From contig DAHUZP010000069.1 of NCBI GenBank assembly GCA_027306505.1, positions 1 to 38,760 on the forward strand: a stretch of 38,760 nucleotides of DNA, given 5' to 3'. Position numbers and translations under genes: made by a program. Source of the DNA: Thermoplasmata archaeon (GTDB taxonomy: Archaea > Thermoplasmatota > Thermoplasmata > Lutacidiplasmatales > UBA184). Shown here one piece after another: positions 24,137-31,965 of this stretch (the stretch's first letter is position 1; each line of letters starts with the position of its first letter). Below the pieces are notes generated by a model that saw only the letters and a list, made by a program, of their open reading frames with translations, did no database searches and was not told the DNA's origin.

Positions 24137-25681
24137 GTGCGAGGCGGTCCAGGGCCCGGCTCCGAGGCCCCCATCCTCGAGGCCATCCACAACGCGGGAC
24201 TGCTCGGCATCACCGCGAAGCAGCTCGCCCTGACCACGGGCCGGCCCGTCGCCTCGGTCGAGTCCTCGCTCCAGCGGCTCTCGGAGAGCACCCGGGTGCT
24301 CCGGGTGGGGAAGGGGCTCTGGATCCTCCCCAAGTTCGCGGGTGAGCCCCGAGAGACCCAGGGGTTCCGGGGACCCGCCTGGTACCTCGAACGGTTCCTC
24401 CAGGAGACCGGGGTCGAGCCCGGAGGGAACTATCCCGGGGAGATCCAGTTCAACCCGAACGAGGAGCTACCGGTCCACCGCTGGTGGCCTTACGTCCAGG
24501 GGTTCAGCGCGGACTTCGTCCGGAGGACCCTTCAGGAGAACGACATCGGCCCGGGCAAGGTGGTCCTGGACCCGTTCGCCGGCTCCGGGACCGTGAGCGT
24601 CGAGACGCGGGTCCGCGGGGCGCGCGCGATAGCTTCCGAGCTCATGCCGGTCGCCGCCTTCGTCATCCGCGCGAAGCACACCTGGGAGGTCTCATCGCAG
24701 AGCCTGCTTGGCCGAGGGCTTGAACTCGTGAGCGTCGCACGCTCCTCGGAGCCTGCCCCGCTCCCTTTCCTCCGGGAGACCCGCCGGCAGTTCTCCCCGG
24801 GGGCCCTGGACTCCCTCCTCCGGCTCCGGGCGGCGCTGGAGAAGGTCCCCGAGGGACCTCCCCGAAGGCTCCTCGCCCTCTCCTTCGCCGGGATCCTCGT
24901 CGCGTCGAGCCGGCTCAAACGCTCGCCCTGCCTGGGCTACGCCCGCAAGCCCCCGGTGGGTCGAGAGACCCCGTTCGCCCTCTTCCGCGCCTCGGTGGAG
25001 CGCATCTGCTCCGACCTCGAGGGCCTCCGGGCCCGGCGCGGGTCGCTCGGGCCCGCGGCGGAGGTCCTCGAAGGGAACGCCCAGTCGCTCGACTGCCCGG
25101 ACGCCTCGGTCGACCTCGCGATCACGAGCCCGCCCTACGTGAACGGCATGGACTACGTGATGAACTACAAGCTCGAGATGGCCTGGCTGGGACTGGTCCG
25201 CTCCTACGAGGACCTCTCCGACCTCAAGTCCCGCATGGTCGCCTGCGACAACCTCTCCCCCCTCGCGCTCCGCGGCTACGAGCCGGGCCCCGCCGTGAGG
25301 GAGGACCCCTGGCTGCCGGGCATCCTAGCAGGGATCCGGGGGAACATCGCCTCGAAGTCGATCTACCGGCGGAAGGACATGGCCGAGATCGTCGGCAAGT
25401 ACTTCGACGACCTGGTGCCGGTGATCTCCGAGGTGCATCGGACGCTCCGTCCCGGGGGCCGGTTCGTCGTCGTCAACGGTGACAGCCTGATGGCCGGCAC
25501 GTACGTGCCGGGTGACCTGCTCTTCGCCCACCTCGCGACGCGGGCTGGCTTCCGCGTCGAGCGCTTCGAGACCGCCCGGGTCCGCCGCTCCGGTCAGCGC
25601 CGGGACTTCCGGCTGCGCGAGTCGGTGCTCACGCTCCGCAAGAAAGGCCCGGGCCCAATAGGGCGTTCGCTCAAGAGGTAG
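24137..25681 (+). CDS. Solitary DNA methyltransferase (N4-cytosine/N6-adenine type) with N-terminal winged helix
   Basis: A 514-residue SAM-dependent DNA methyltransferase-like protein. Residues 10-70 form a winged helix (LLGITAKQLALTTGRPVASV, then a GKGLWILP wing). Motif I is DPFAGSGTVSVE (about 144) and motif IV is TSPPYVNGMDYVMNYKLEMA (about 329), with a helical insert of about 150 residues between; LRPGGRFVVVNGDS follows. SPPY suggests an exocyclic amino target. Motif I precedes motif IV, unlike classical beta-class enzymes. No restriction endonuclease or specificity gene is adjacent, so it is an orphan; a regulatory or even RNA target is possible. Leaderless GTG start from the TTTATC box. 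Stop TAG lies 2 bp before the 3' end of the convergent tRNA gene. Confidence 0.88.
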   Translation: MRGGPGPGSEAPILEAIHNAGLLGITAKQLALTTGRPVASVESSLQRLSESTRVLRVGKGLWILPKFAGEPRETQGFRGPAWYLERFLQETGVEPGGNYPGEIQFNPNEELPVHRWWPYVQGFSADFVRRTLQENDIGPGKVVLDPFAGSGTVSVETRVRGARAIASELMPVAAFVIRAKHTWEVSSQSLLGRGLELVSVARSSEPAPLPFLRETRRQFSPGALDSLLRLRAALEKVPEGPPRRLLALSFAGILVASSRLKRSPCLGYARKPPVGRETPFALFRASVERICSDLEGLRARRGSLGPAAEVLEGNAQSLDCPDASVDLAITSPPYVNGMDYVMNYKLEMAWLGLVRSYEDLSDLKSRMVACDNLSPLALRGYEPGPAVREDPWLPGILAGIRGNIASKSIYRRKDMAEIVGKYFDDLVPVISEVHRTLRPGGRFVVVNGDSLMAGTYVPGDLLFAHLATRAGFRVERFETARVRRSGQRRDFRLRESVLTLRKKGPGPIGRSLKR

Positions 25682-25683
25682 GA

Positions 25684-25793
25684 CGGGCTCGCCGGGAGTT
25701 CCTCTCTCGGTCGTTTCGAGCGGCCGTAGAGCTTCGAACCCGGGTCGATGGCTCCGAAGGCCATCAGGATAGTCCAAACTACCCCACGAGCCC
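25684..25793 (-). tRNA. tRNA-Arg(TCG) with a 35-nt intron in the T-loop (59/60)
   Basis: The minus strand from 25793 reads an acceptor strand GGGCTCG, TG, a D-arm with GGG/CCT pairing and GG in the loop, an anticodon stem ATGGC/GCCAT with loop CTTCGGA (anticodon TCG), variable loop CGAC and T-stem CCGGG followed by TTCGAA. The expected 3' half of the T-stem does not follow. It appears 35 nt later: T, CCCGG, then CGAGCCC pairing perfectly with the acceptor, and G73. Exon 1 is 25793-25733 (61 nt), the intron 25732-25698, exon 2 25697-25684 (14 nt); joined, they give a 75-nt tRNA with TTCGAAT in the T-loop. Intron ends fit bulges AA|G and AC|T flanking weak central pairs, with an inner CTCT/AGAG helix. 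CCA is not encoded. A CCTAAG box lies 27 bp upstream. Confidence 0.85.
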
Positions 25794-25815
25794 GGCGCAC
25801 GCAGGGAGGTCCGAG

Positions 25816-25824
25816 GTCTTAGGG
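25816..25824 (-). promoter_or_regulatory. TATA-like box of the tRNA-Arg gene
   Basis: CCCTAAGA on the minus strand, centre about 25820, 27 bp before the first tRNA base at 25793. It supports transcription of the interrupted tRNA gene from its own promoter. Confidence 0.5.
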
Positions 25825-25835
25825 GTTCCGCCCCC

Positions 25836-25852
25836 GGGAGTCTCTCCGCACC
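25836..25852 (-). repeat. Copy A of the GGYGCGGAGAGACTYC motif
   Basis: Reads GGTGCGGAGAGACTCCC on the minus strand, about 45 bp upstream of the tRNA. CTCAACTCG lies just 5' of it (25859-25867), an element also seen with copies C and D as CTCGACTCG. GGAG-AGA-CTCC inside it can form a small hairpin. Confidence 0.55.
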
Positions 25853-26130
25853 GCGGCCCGAGTTGAGCCGAAAGGGCCATCTCCCCCCCCATCTGACCCC
25901 TGACCCTCGTGCCCTCGCAGCGCCTTCGCGAGGTTTGCCGCGCCTTCGAGTACTCCATCGAGGGCCGGACCCCCCTTCAGGATACCCGGTTCCGCGACGA
26001 ACAATTTCTCCGGGCCCTCCGCGAGGAGGAGATGGCCAACGTGGAGGATCGAGCGCCGATGACCCGGGCACGCTGGCAACGTGCCCCCCGCTTCCTGAAA
26101 GGCCTGGACACCACGCTCATGCAACCCCTT

Positions 26131-26161
26131 GAGTGTGCCCGACAACTCCCTGACACGATAG
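26131..26161 (+). repeat. Left terminal inverted repeat of the 1186-bp IS
   Basis: 31 bp matching the reverse complement of 27286-27316 at 29 positions; the mismatches are at the 5th and 13th bases from the outer end. Confidence 0.85.
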
Positions 26162-26168
26162 GGCAACT

Positions 26169-27203
26169 TCACGCGAACCTCTCGTGGTAGATCTTCCCCA
26201 ACAGATTCCAAACAACCACCCTCGCGAGGACCTCGGCTCGTTGGTGGTGCCGACGGTGGCTGCGGATCCTTGCTCCCAGCCGACGTTTGAACGACCCGAA
26301 GGTCGCCTCCACCGCATCCCCCCTGCGAAGCCGGTTTGCGTAGCCTCGAGGGTGTCTCCGCTGTCGGCGGATCATCCGCTTCCACTCCGGAGGCCCGTTA
26401 GGGTCGATCGTGGTGTTCGACTTCATCTCAATGACCGGCCGCCCTCCTCGAGCGGTGATGGCTTCGACACAGTTCCGGGTCAGGTAGCCCGGGTCCAGCG
26501 CCACATTGCCCAGCTCGAGCTCGGGATCCAGCCGGTCCAACAGCTCCGGAAGCTCGGGAGCATCGCCTCGGCTCCCGGGGGTCACCTTCGCCGCCAGGAA
26601 GATGGGCCATTCCTTCCGGGTGGCGATGAGGACGTGGAGCTTCACGAACTTGCGTCGCTTCCCGCTCTCGCCACACCGGGCGTCCATCCAGCGAGCGAAG
26701 TCCTGGGTGCCGAGGCCGGTGGCATCCCCGGCGGTGTTGCAGGGTCCCTGGGTGAACACGATCCCCGTTCTTCGAACGAGTTCCTCCCAGTACGACACCG
26801 AGATCCGGTCCACCAGACCTCCCACGGTCGAGGGAGCGGGGATCGCGAGGGGCTTGGAGAACCCGAGGATCTCGGCCAGGCTGGGGAGCGCGCAGAGCGT
26901 GTTGTAGGCCTTGTCGTACGACCATCGCTCGAGGGCGCGGAGGAGAAGGAAGTGAACAACGTCCCGAGGGTCGGTGGGCTTGCGTCCGGGGGTTCCCTGG
27001 GCCTTCACGGAGAAGGGAGGACGTGCCTCCGCGACAGCCTAGGCCAGGGCCGTGTAAACCATCAGGAGGCCGGTCCGGAGGAATCGACGGTACTCCTTCT
27101 TCGAGGCCCGGCGGCGTGCCCTCCGCTGCTTCTTGTTGAGCGTGGGCTTTTTCTGGGGAAGGTTGCCTGTACGCCCGGGGGCCTCTCGGCGGCGATGCTT
27201 CAC
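26169..27203 (-). pseudogene. IS4/IS5-type transposase interrupted by an in-frame TAG
   Basis: DDE transposase of the 1186-bp IS. The basic N-terminal part (27203-27042, KKPTLNKKQRRARRRASKKE, then FLRTGLLMVYTALA) runs in the same frame into the catalytic part, separated only by TAG 27041-27039. The catalytic part has Asp in AGDATGLGTQDFARWMD, Asp in NVALDPGYLTRN and Glu in DAVEATFGSFKRRLGARIRS. The whole frame would give about 344 residues; a restart at GTG 27008 would give a 279-residue protein lacking the basic N-terminus. GTG 27203 fits a start about 26 bp after an ATTGAAG box. TAG ends several ordinary genes here (nadA, nadC, methyltransferase), so readthrough is unlikely and a nonsense mutation is the simplest view. 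Confidence 0.78.
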
Positions 27204-27285
27204 ACCTCGAAGCCGAGAGGTTCTCCACTTCAATCCAGAAGTTGGACTGGAGCCCCTGTGGGACCAAGTTCGGCGAGGAGTTTCT

Positions 27286-27316
27286 CTATCGTGTCAGGGA
27301 GTTTTCGGGCAGACTC
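27286..27316 (-). repeat. Right terminal inverted repeat of the 1186-bp IS
   Basis: Partner of 26131-26161. The outer four bases GAGT/ACTC are included because the 9-bp target duplications abut them exactly. Confidence 0.85.
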
Positions 27317-27412
27317 CAACTCCTTCAGGACGGCTACAGCTACGAGGAGTGCTTGGAGGCACTCCGTGCCCTCTAGGAGCTTGTGGCATAGCCTCCGGTG
27401 AGGGCCGATAGT

Positions 27413-27447
27413 CCGAGGGAGTTCCCTCGGGGAGAGGCGAGCCTCTC
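27413..27447. other. Two tandem hairpins beside the IS1182-like transposase gene
   Basis: CCGAGGGAGTTCCCTCGG (27413-27430) is an 8-bp stem with a 2-nt loop, followed at once by GAGAGGCGAGCCTCTC (27432-27447), a 7-bp stem with a 2-nt loop. They lie 35 bp beyond the transposase stop and 37 bp beyond the stop of the split gene on the other strand, between convergent genes. A terminator, RNA end structure or subterminal IS structure are all possible; no T tract is present. Confidence 0.4.
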
Positions 27448-27481
27448 TCCGCGTCCCTCTTCCTTCCCGCCTTCCTCGATC

Positions 27482-28447
27482 CTACGCGACCCAGGGCAGG
27501 TGAAACTTCCTCAGGTTGTGGGTCAGGGCCCAGAGCTGCCATTCCCCCTGCACTTTGCCGAACCCCCTGAGCAGGAACTGTCGTAGCCCTCTCCCCTGCT
27601 TGATCTGCCCGAACACCGGCTCGACCACGAACTTCCGGTAGCGGTAGTGGGCCCGTCCCACCTCGCTGCGCACCTTCCGCCTCATCCTCTGGACACAGGT
27701 CTCCTCCAAGGGGGGCCGTCCGAGTGGGCACGCCCCCCTCTCGGTCCTCCGACCGTTGTCGGGAGGGCAGTAGACGTCGATGCCTCGCTCTTCCACCTCT
27801 CGGATCGCCGCCTCGCTGAAGTACCCGGCATCCGCGACCAGCTCCTGGGGAATCACCCCCGTGTTGCGAATGGACGCGTTGACCATCGGCACCATCTGTT
27901 GCTGGTCCTGAGGGGCTTGGGTCGCCTCTGCGGCCACGATGATCTGCGCCTTCCCGTCCACCATCGCCTGACAATTGTAGGCCTGGACGAAGGAGCCGCG
28001 GTTCGCCCGATCGGGCATGATGCGGGACTCCTCGGACGCGAAGCATCCCTCCTCCCGGGCGAGAGCGATCTGGGCATCGAGGACCCCTTGCAGGTCGCGG
28101 TGGATCCGCTCGGGGGAAAGGGTGTGGACGGCCCGGAGGGCGGTGTCGAAGGAAGGGACCTGGTGGGAACCCGCCCCGTGTCGGAACTGGAGAAGGAGGT
28201 GGGCCTCCCGAGCGGCTCCCTCGGGGGAGGAGTTCTTCAGGTCGGCGAGGAGGCGGATCGCCAGACACTCTCTACGGGTGTGGAGGGCACGCTCTGGGCG
28301 GGGGGACCGAAGATGGGCCTCCAAGAAGGGGAGCAGCGCATGGGCGAGCTGGCGACACTCCGGGATGGGGAGGCCCCGGACGGGGTCAGGTCGCGGGAGC
28401 CATCGGCGGTGGGGGTCGACGTTCCTGGGGAGGGGGGCAAGCCGCAT
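27482..28447 (-). CDS. IS1182-like transposase, lacking the usual N-terminal region
   Basis: A 321-residue protein whose last 215 residues match IS1182-family transposases: SRIMP, GSFVQAYNCQAMVDGKAQII, VADAGYFSEAAIREVEERGI, RYRKFVVEPVFGQIKQGRGL and RQFLLRGFGKVQGEW, then THNLRKFH. Family members are usually 450 residues or more and carry the first catalytic Asp in an LDGTK-like motif before this part; here the first 105 residues are unrelated in appearance and that motif is missing. The gene is otherwise a well-formed unit: ATG 28447 sits exactly where a transcript from the TTATGAG box at 28469-28477 would begin. I could not find terminal inverted repeats. It is either a diverged subgroup or a deleted, non-functional copy. 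Confidence 0.75.
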   Translation of the reverse strand: MRLAPLPRNVDPHRRWLPRPDPVRGLPIPECRQLAHALLPFLEAHLRSPRPERALHTRRECLAIRLLADLKNSSPEGAAREAHLLLQFRHGAGSHQVPSFDTALRAVHTLSPERIHRDLQGVLDAQIALAREEGCFASEESRIMPDRANRGSFVQAYNCQAMVDGKAQIIVAAEATQAPQDQQQMVPMVNASIRNTGVIPQELVADAGYFSEAAIREVEERGIDVYCPPDNGRRTERGACPLGRPPLEETCVQRMRRKVRSEVGRAHYRYRKFVVEPVFGQIKQGRGLRQFLLRGFGKVQGEWQLWALTHNLRKFHLPWVA

Positions 28448-28468
28448 CGAGGTGCGGTCTCCCCCCAC

Positions 28469-28477
28469 TCATAACCT
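28469..28477 (-). promoter_or_regulatory. TATA-like box for the IS1182-like transposase
   Basis: GTTATGAGT on the minus strand, centre about 28474, 26-27 bp before ATG 28447. Confidence 0.45.
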
Positions 28478-28522
28478 ACGGGGGCTCCACTGGAAGCCTC
28501 TCGCCGTGGACGGCCCTACCCC

Positions 28523-28539
28523 GGCGCGGAGAGACTCCC
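28523..28539 (+). repeat. Copy B of the GGYGCGGAGAGACTYC motif
   Basis: Reads GGCGCGGAGAGACTCCC, 12 bp before the start codon of the surface protein gene, in the position where a TATA box would be expected. It lacks the CTCRACTCG element found next to the other three copies. Confidence 0.5.
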
Positions 28540-28551
28540 GTCTGGGCAACT

Positions 28552-31500
28552 ATGATAACCCTCGTCCTCCATCGATACACGAGAGGGATCGCCATTCAGG
28601 TCCGTCGCGTCCTCGCCTTGGTGGCTCTCGCCGCGGTCCTGCTCGGGCCCTGCCCCATCGCCGCGGAGCATGCCCCGTCGTCCGCCCCCCGTCCGGTAGG
28701 AGCGCCCCTGGTGGGTCCGACCCTCTCGGGGGCGCCATCGCACCACGCCTCTTCCTCGGAGGGACCCACGACGGGGGAGCGGGGCTCCGTGCAAGGCTCG
28801 TCGACCTGGCAGGTCGCCCACTCCCTCTACCTCGGCAACGACACGCTCCTCCCTGGGGACGTCGTGGTCCCTTCGCCCAGCGGGGCCAACTATGCGACCT
28901 ACGACCCCTCCACCAACCTCCTGTACCTCACGGGCGGGAGCGGGACGATCTTTGAGCTCAATGCGACGACCCTGGACGTCGTGGGGGAGCTCCACGCCGC
29001 CGTAGGGGGGGACCTCTTCTACCTCGCCTCGACAAACACCCTGTTCGTGGACTCGTACGGTAACGTGAGCCTCGTCGACCCCACCACCGACACCCTGGTC
29101 CGGAACATCTCCGTCCCGCAGGCCGGGGGAGGGAACGATGCCACCTTCGTCTATGTCCCGAGCCAGAACGCAATCGTCGTGGGGTCGGAGTATGGCACCA
29201 CGATAGGGGTGGCGAGCCTCACGACGGACCGAGAGATTGCGAACGTGAGCATCACCGGCTGCTTCGCCTGCCTTACGGGGGGGACCTACGATGCCACGAC
29301 CGGCCTCGTCTACCTCTCGAACTGGGGCGCGAACGAGGTTCAAGTGCTGGACCCCGCGACCTGGACCATCACGAAGGACTTCCCTTCCCCTGCCGGGCTC
29401 TTCACCAGCGCCGTGTTCGCCGACCCCACGGACGGGAGCCTCCTCGTCTCCGCCTTGTTCCGGTGCTCGGGGTGTGGGGGCTCGGACGACCTCATCCGGG
29501 AGAACCCGTCGAACGGTTCGAGCCTGGGCTCGCTCTCCTTGGGTTCGTTCACCAGCGGGATCGCCTACGATCCCGTGACGGGGGAAGTGTACGTCGGGGA
29601 CGCCTCGACGCAGGAACTCTACGTGGTGGACCCCACAGGGCCCACGCTGGTGCGCTCCGACCCCCTTCCAGGGGAGTCGTGGATCCTCGCCGGCCAGATC
29701 TGGCCGCTCGACCTCCCCACGCTCGGGGCCGTGGTCGTCCCCGACAGCTATTCCCAGGACATAGACGTGGTCTCGGCGTCCACCGGAGCGCTCCTCGCCT
29801 CCCGTCTCACCTCGGTCAACCCCCTGACCGCGGTGCCGGACCCGGTGTTCGGAGGTTTCGCGGTGGCGGTGGCCGGGATGTCGGTCGTGGACTTCGTTGG
29901 CGACTCGACTCTCCAGGTGGGCCTTTCGGTCCCGCTCGGGACCTTCCCTAACGACATGGCCTACGACCCGGTGACGCAGGATCTCTGGCTCACAGAAGGG
30001 TCCCTTTCGGGCCAGGAGATCCAGGTCCTGAACGCCGCCAACGGCCACTTCGTGGCGAATCTCACGCCCGCGAGCTTCCCGACCAGCGTGACGGTGGACA
30101 CGTCGACCGGCGATGTCTTCGTGGGAGAGGGGTTCGGAGCGCCGGCAGACGTCACCGTCTACGACCCCTGGACCCACGCCCCTATCGCGAACATCACCGT
30201 TCCCGAGCCGCCGACGCAGATGGTCTACGCGCCCGGGCCGCGCGAGGCCTACATCATGGACAGCAGCTCGAGCAATCTCACCATCCTCAGTACGACCATG
30301 GACCGGGCCGTCGGGGTGACCGGGGTGGGGAACGGGCCCGCCTCGCTCGCCTACGGCCCCGCGACCGGCGACGTCTACGTTGGGAACTACAACAGCCACA
30401 ACATCACCGTCATCAACGCCACCCGGGGCACGGGGGTGGCGTCGATCTACGCCCTCGACGCCTATGGGATCTCCCAGAACCTGACGAACGGGGACCTGTA
30501 CGTGGTCAACGACACCTCGAGCGTCGAGGTGATCGATCCTGCCCACCGATGGAACGTGAGCGTTCCCATCGGGATCGACGAGACAGGGGTCCTGGCGGTC
30601 CCGGACGGAGCCGTGGTGGAGGATGCCGGGGCAGGGGCCCTCTTCTGGCTGGTGAACGGGACGACCTCCTCGCCCCCTCCGGTGGTCAGCGGCATCTCCG
30701 CGTGGCCAAACCCGGCGACCGAGCTTCTTCCGATGCAGTTTAACGTCAGCGCGTCGGGGGGCTCGGTGCCGATCCGGTTCGCGTATGGGGGGCTGCCCCC
30801 AGGGTGCCTCTCGGCCGACACGGCGATCCTCCCTTGCACGCCCACCGCCTCGGGGACGTTCACGGTGTCCGTGACAGTGACCGACGCCCAGGGCCGGAGT
30901 GTGTCGGCCCAGGTCTCGGTCCAGGTCCTTCCATCCCCGGCGGTCGTCTCGGTCGCGATCACCCCGGCCGACCCGGTGGTCCAGGTGGCGGCGGCCCTCG
31001 ACCTCAACGCGAGCGCCACGTGTTCCAACGCGCCCTGCCCGAGCGGACTCTCCTTCGTCTGGGCCCTGACGGGCATGTCGGACGGCTACGTGGTCTCCTC
31101 CACGGGCGGCGCCGTGGTCTTCCTCGCCTATGCCCGGGCGGGGACGGCGAACCTGACCGTGAACGCGTCGTGGAGGGGCACGTACGCGACCGCGGTCGCC
31201 GTCATCCAGGTGGTCAACGGGGCGGTCCCCACCCTGGCCTCGGTGCAAGTGTCGCCCGCCACGGTGAGCGTCGTGCCCGGTGGGAGCCAGGTCTTCACCG
31301 CCACCCCCTCCTGTAGCTCGCCCTGTTCCGGGCTCACCGTCGCCTACGCGTGGTCGTTGTCGAACCGCCTCGGAAACCTCAGCGCCCTCTCCGGGAGCTC
31401 GACGACCACGTTCACGGCAGGACGGGCCCTGGGAACGACCACCCTCACGCTACGGGCCTCGCTCAACGGCAAGACCGCCTGGGCCAACGCGACCATCACC

Positions 31501-31773
31501 ATCACGGGCGGGAGCCCCCCCGGGGCGTCCGGTGCCTCATGGTGGGGAAGAGCGACGGGGTACCTCCTGGCCCTGCTCGTCGCGGTGGCCCTCGTGGTGG
31601 TCGCGGCGCTCTGGTCTCTCCGCCGGCGAAAGAGGGGACCCGGGAGCGCTCCCCCACCTCGGCCTCCGACGAGCCCGTCGGCCGCCCCGCTCGAGCCACC
31701 CGCCCCGTCGCCCGGACCTGCTCCATCGCCCCTCGAACCCGCCCCCCCGTTCCCCGAACCGCCGCGTCCGTAG
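28552..31773 (+). CDS. Secreted, membrane-anchored beta-propeller and Ig-like surface protein
   Basis: A 1073-residue cell-surface protein. Residues 1-38 are a signal peptide (basic start, then VLALVALAAVLLGPCPIAA). About residues 85-655 are YVTN-type propeller repeats (GLVYLSNWGANEVQVLDP, GEVYVGDASTQELYVVDP, GDVYVGNYNSHNITVINA). About 665-965 are three Ig/PKD-like domains (VTVTDAQGRSVSAQVSVQVL; VQVSPATVSVVPGGSQVF). A Cys pair per domain (ATCSNAPCPSG, PSCSSPCSG) suggests disulfides outside the cell. A membrane helix YLLALLVAVALVVVAALWSL (about 1000-1020) is followed by RRRKR and a Pro-rich cytosolic tail. Many N-x-S/T sequons suggest N-glycosylation. Adhesion or envelope function is inferred. 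ATG 28552 is the only start giving a full signal peptide; no clear TATA box precedes it. Confidence 0.88.
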   Translation: MITLVLHRYTRGIAIQVRRVLALVALAAVLLGPCPIAAEHAPSSAPRPVGAPLVGPTLSGAPSHHASSSEGPTTGERGSVQGSSTWQVAHSLYLGNDTLLPGDVVVPSPSGANYATYDPSTNLLYLTGGSGTIFELNATTLDVVGELHAAVGGDLFYLASTNTLFVDSYGNVSLVDPTTDTLVRNISVPQAGGGNDATFVYVPSQNAIVVGSEYGTTIGVASLTTDREIANVSITGCFACLTGGTYDATTGLVYLSNWGANEVQVLDPATWTITKDFPSPAGLFTSAVFADPTDGSLLVSALFRCSGCGGSDDLIRENPSNGSSLGSLSLGSFTSGIAYDPVTGEVYVGDASTQELYVVDPTGPTLVRSDPLPGESWILAGQIWPLDLPTLGAVVVPDSYSQDIDVVSASTGALLASRLTSVNPLTAVPDPVFGGFAVAVAGMSVVDFVGDSTLQVGLSVPLGTFPNDMAYDPVTQDLWLTEGSLSGQEIQVLNAANGHFVANLTPASFPTSVTVDTSTGDVFVGEGFGAPADVTVYDPWTHAPIANITVPEPPTQMVYAPGPREAYIMDSSSSNLTILSTTMDRAVGVTGVGNGPASLAYGPATGDVYVGNYNSHNITVINATRGTGVASIYALDAYGISQNLTNGDLYVVNDTSSVEVIDPAHRWNVSVPIGIDETGVLAVPDGAVVEDAGAGALFWLVNGTTSSPPPVVSGISAWPNPATELLPMQFNVSASGGSVPIRFAYGGLPPGCLSADTAILPCTPTASGTFTVSVTVTDAQGRSVSAQVSVQVLPSPAVVSVAITPADPVVQVAAALDLNASATCSNAPCPSGLSFVWALTGMSDGYVVSSTGGAVVFLAYARAGTANLTVNASWRGTYATAVAVIQVVNGAVPTLASVQVSPATVSVVPGGSQVFTATPSCSSPCSGLTVAYAWSLSNRLGNLSALSGSSTTTFTAGRALGTTTLTLRASLNGKTAWANATITITGGSPPGASGASWWGRATGYLLALLVAVALVVVAALWSLRRRKRGPGSAPPPRPPTSPSAAPLEPPAPSPGPAPSPLEPAPPFPEPPRP

Positions 31774-31949
31774 TGGGAAGGACGACCCCGGGAGACCCTG
31801 ACCAGGGCGCGGGGTCGAGGGAGACGGGAGAGCGGTCAACGGGTGGCACGGCCGGCTCCGACGACGCGCCCGTGTCCCAGGATTCCCTCCCGTGGTGGCG
31901 CGGTTGTCGAGATGCCATCCCCTTCTCGATCCCACGACCGAGCCGGCAT

Positions 31950-31965
31950 GAAGTCTCTCCGCACC
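31950..31965 (-). repeat. Copy C of the GGYGCGGAGAGACTYC motif
   Basis: Reads GGTGCGGAGAGACTTC on the minus strand, preceded by CTCGACTCG (31972-31980 on the plus coordinate) as in copy D. Confidence 0.55.

Larger units (their letters stand above)
26131..27316 (-). mobile_element. Complete IS element (IS4/IS5-type), 1186 bp
   Basis: Bounded by 31-bp terminal inverted repeats, 26131-26161 and 27286-27316, which begin GAGT and share TGCCCGA, AACTCCCTGACACGATAG with two mismatches overall. It is flanked by a 9-bp target duplication with one mismatch (CAACCCCTT at 26122-26130, CAACTCCTT at 27317-27325). The single transposase gene is on the minus strand and carries a stop codon, so the copy is probably not autonomous. 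Confidence 0.88.
25909..27376 (+). pseudogene. Small gene of unknown function split by the 1186-bp IS
   Basis: The 5' part runs from GTG 25909 to 26130 (74 codons) and the 3' part from 27326 to TAG 27374-27376. Removing the IS and one copy of the 9-bp target duplication joins CTT to CAG in frame and gives an uninterrupted 90-residue protein ending MQPLQDGYSYEECLEALRAL. The protein is helical and charged (SQRLREVCRAFEYSIEG; FRDEQFLRALREEEMANVED) without a motif I recognise. The clean in-frame repair shows that this was a real gene before the insertion. As it stands the product is truncated and reads into the IS. Confidence 0.7.

Noticed and set aside
27039..27041. Pyrrolysine decoding of the TAG in the transposase
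   Set aside because: TAG is used as the normal stop in nadA, nadC and the methyltransferase gene in the same window; nothing here indicates a pyl system.
28516..31248. 910-codon minus-strand open frame across the surface protein gene
   Set aside because: His/Arg/Gly/Asp-rich translation without domains, and antisense to a protein with signal peptide, repeats and membrane anchor.
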